The position numbers were made by a program, and so were the translations under genes. The notes below the pieces were generated by a model. The model was not told the DNA's origin. It searched no databases and saw nothing but the letters and a program-made list of their open reading frames with translations. Of a stretch of DNA of 64,000 nucleotides, positions 62,078 through 64,000 are shown piece by piece (positions within the stretch are counted from its first letter, which is position 1; each line of letters opens with the position of its first letter). The stretch comes from Malania oleifera (lineage: Eukaryota > Streptophyta > Magnoliopsida > Santalales > Ximeniaceae). The DNA is taken from assembly GCF_029873635.1 (NCBI RefSeq), contig NC_080421.1, forward strand, positions 38,234,617 to 38,298,616, read 5' to 3'.

Positions 62078-62812
62078 TTGGAAATGGGAAGAAAAAATTT
62101 TCCTCACCCTATTTATTGAAGTTGGATCTGCTTAATTTCTTCCATGCTGGGCTTTGCAGTCAAAGTCGTGGCCCAGTTGGTTGTGGCCTAACTTGGCTTT
62201 ATGTAATTATTTTTTATTTTGTTAGTTTAAAATTTGGTAAAACCGAATTAACCGAACTGAACCGTAAAATAAACGGTTTGGTTTGGTTTTAAACCAACGC
62301 TATATGGTTCGGTTGCGGTTTAGTAGTTTTAAAAACCAAGAGGTTTGGTTCGGTTGACAATTTTGGAAATAACCAAACCGAACCAAATCGTGTACACCCC
62401 TACCAGTAAGTAAGCTAGGGAGACTCCGCCCTGTGAGGAGAAACAGTTTGGCTCCACTTGGTTAAGTGAGCTAGGGGGACTCTACCCTATAAGGAGTACT
62501 ATAAATGATCTCACTTTGCCTGGTTAAGTGAGCATATAGCGGAGTCCTCAAGCGGGTTAGCTTGAGGTGGGGGCGTAGGTAGGATTGGCCGAACCTTGAT
62601 ATAAATATTGTGTCTGCTCTTTCTCTCTCTCGTACCTATTTAATTTTATACACTTTAATTTCAGCACGTGTATGCTTGCATTTATTATTTTAATTATTTT
62701 ACATACATGCTTTAAATTTTAATTGGGATATGATGCAGTGAATCGGCGCAAATCTTATTAAGCCAAAATATTTTAAAACCCAATTCACCCCCTATTCGGA
62801 TTACACCATAAC

Positions 62813-63505
62813 TGTCAAAATCGGTCTATCGGGCCGGTCGGTTGAGCTTCTCTAGAACTCAAATGTTTAGTCGGTTGGCCACTAGAAATGGGCAAATACA
62901 AAAGCCGGTGGGCTGGGCATTCATGCCTTGACAACCGCCGGTCGGCTAGGGCTTTATAAACCAGCCCAAAAGGAGCAGGTCGGTCGGCTGGGGCTTAAAG
63001 CCTTAAAATGGTCAGTCAGCCAGGACCATGTAATCCTAGCCAAATAATATAGTGGTCAACTAGGCAACTGATGCTTGCAAGGGGCCGGTGGGTCGGGCTT
63101 TATGCAAAAATGAATTTTAGCCCCCTTTTGACCTTAAAAATGATTTAAACCTTTTGTATGATTTTAGTTTTTATGAAAAAGGTTTTCTATGAAAAATTTT
63201 GGTTCCCTAAGGTCAGTCTATGGTCCTTATTGAGCTTAGCATCTATCATACAAGACATGCGCACATTATTACAAACCAAATATAAACTAAATGCATTACA
63301 AATAAAACATATGTTCTATTTTCTTTTGCTCTTCAATCTTCATGGAATACGCCAAGTTGAGATGGTCTTTAACTCCTTCATGGCTTCCATTTATCCTCTT
63401 TCATGTGTACATTCTGAATTATTAACCTGTTCAAGTACTAAGCACACACATGAGATACTTGTGCTTTTTTAGTATCAAAAATAGGGATTGGACTCAAAAA
63501 GTCAA
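62813..63505 (-). mobile_element. Copia LTR head half, reverse orientation
   Basis: 63140-63505 is the reverse complement of a copia LTR head (ggattggactcaaaaagtcaac at its end; cacacacatgagatactt, ttcttttgctcttcaatct within). 62813-63120 carries a variant motif array based on gccggtcggctggggc instead of ggtcgaccgaa. The tail half is missing. Confidence 0.75.
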
Positions 63506-63753
63506 CCCACGTAAATCTTGTGTATTTTTTCTATTGTTTTTCAATTACTGTGTGTGTGATTGTGATTTGTGCTTGCTTGATCTGTATATTCATCGTTGAT
63601 TATTTTGCATCATTTGTTCTAGATTGGTTTGAGTTGTGCGTGATTCCGTTGCGTGTTCAACTCTAACAATTGGTGTCATAGCACCGATTGTCCCAACAAA
63701 AGGTATTAGAGCTGTTGGTTCACAATGGAAGGGATCTCTTTGGCAAAGTTTTT
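63506..63753 (+). mobile_element. Possible fragment of another copia element
   Basis: attggtgtcatagcaccg at about 63669-63686 resembles a degenerate Met-type primer site, and about 40 bp later ATGGAAGGGATC opens a short gag-like start before the next LTR. Weak, based on position and two motifs. Confidence 0.35.
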
Positions 63754-64000
63754 TGTTGGTAAGTGATGGCATTTTGAGTATGATCTCTATTTTAATGCTG
63801 ACAAACACAAGTGTCTCTTATGTGTGTGTTTAAGTGCTGAACATGTATAATTCAGGTCACACATAAGATCAAGAGAACATGGAAGCCAAGACAGGACTTA
63901 AAAACTCAAAACTGGCATGTTCCATGATGTCAAAAAGCAAAGGAGAAGAAGAAGACATTTGAGTTTAATTGTCTTGCATTAATTTTTATATATCTTTAGT
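63754..64000 (+). mobile_element. Copia LTR head, forward, runs off the window
   Basis: Begins tgttggtaagtgatgg and is then collinear with the heads at 12512 and 14095 (gatctctattttaatgctgacaaa, tcttatgtgtgtgttta, ggaagccaagacagga). Confidence 0.75.

Larger units (their letters stand above)
61286..62402. mobile_element. Non-autonomous hAT-like transposon
   Basis: 1117 bp with 12-bp perfect terminal inverted repeats TAGGGGTGTACA / TGTACACCCCTA. Flanked by 8-bp duplications ccaataag (61278-61285) and ccagtaag (62403-62410), one mismatch; 8-bp duplications and TAGGG-type ends are hAT hallmarks. Subterminal regions are packed with ggtt(c/t)ggtt and aaccgaacc motifs on both sides. There is no transposase. 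The centre (about 61640-62040) is GC-rich and dominated by a cccacgctcacg-type minisatellite, and a stretch around 62060-62210 looks unrelated to the ends, so it probably represents captured sequence. Open frames across 61642-61994 on both strands arise from the minisatellite. Confidence 0.8.
61150..62500. repeat. ~60-bp tandem repeats in the LTR, split by the transposon
   Basis: About five units containing gag.agactTcgccc.gtaaggag: three before 61278 and two or three after 62403. They share location within the LTR, though not sequence, with the 30-bp minisatellite at 57625-57900. Confidence 0.7.
59563..62812 (+). mobile_element. Copia LTR, forward, split by a hAT-like element
   Basis: TGTTGACTTTTTAAGTCC at 59563 to a terminus near 62812 (ccaattcaccccctattcggattacacc). 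About 2.1 kb without the insert at 61286-62402. Microsatellites (CA)n/(TA)n at 60658-60720. Imperfect ~60-bp tandem units with ggagacttcgcc(c/t)tgtaagg run from 61150 across the insertion to about 62500. Confidence 0.75.

Noticed and set aside
62066-62120. Possible snRNA promoter
   Set aside because: The USE-like box and a TATA-like box are present, but no snRNA sequence follows; the motif also occurs in plant LTRs. Kept only as a low-confidence site.

Overview
The window is nuclear DNA of a flowering plant, most likely a eudicot. It holds spliced plant genes with GT-AG introns, an organellar RNA-editing cofactor (MORF/RIP family), and dense nested LTR retrotransposons with the usual plant primer-binding sites (initiator-Met for copia and chromovirus-like gypsy elements, Asp- and Arg-type for Athila/Tat/Ogre-like ones). 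There is no bacterial or organellar gene order. The species cannot be named from the sequence.

Layout. 1-5.9 kb: remains of minus-strand Ty3/gypsy elements (pol piece, LTR tails, an Ogre/Tat-like primer site and LTR with a 570-bp tandem duplication) and a solo copia LTR. 5.9-26.9 kb: a gag-only Athila/Tat-like gypsy element whose right LTR was hit by a copia (SIRE/Maximus-like) array with three LTRs, which was hit in turn by a chromovirus-like gypsy element (14.6-22.2 kb). 26.9-35.65 kb: the only gene island. It holds a two-exon gene for a small secreted protein (27750-28352, minus) and a four-exon MORF8/RIP1-like gene (30418-34188, minus), among AT-rich repeats. 35.65-53.73 kb: one copia unit with matching 5-bp target duplications, whose coding core and one LTR look inverted relative to the other LTR. 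A gypsy element (37629-47980) is nested in it, and that element carries two solo LTRs. 53.7-57.1 kb: unassigned sequence ending in a decayed ABCG transporter pseudogene. 57.1-64 kb: a patchwork of copia LTRs in both orientations with a non-autonomous hAT-like transposon at 61286-62402.

Insertion order can be read from target-site duplications: catta around 37629-47980, atctc/atctt around 41342-43355, caact around 44000-46075, cgtaa/cataa around 12512-26516, cacac around 35657-53729, tcatt/tcatg around 3542-5728 and ccaataag/ccagtaag around the hAT element. Every retroelement coding region seen carries stops, frameshifts or missing domains, so none looks autonomous. The two host genes keep intact reading frames through good splice sites.

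The most unusual observations concern the copia family. A short inverted repeat flanks its polypurine tract and LTR edge, and both breakpoints of the inverted element fall in that repeat. Each LTR carries an array of a palindromic motif centred on GTCGAC, and an unrelated gypsy family here carries a different array with the same core. Two gag copies share the same in-frame TGA followed by a Cys/Tyr-containing acidic domain.
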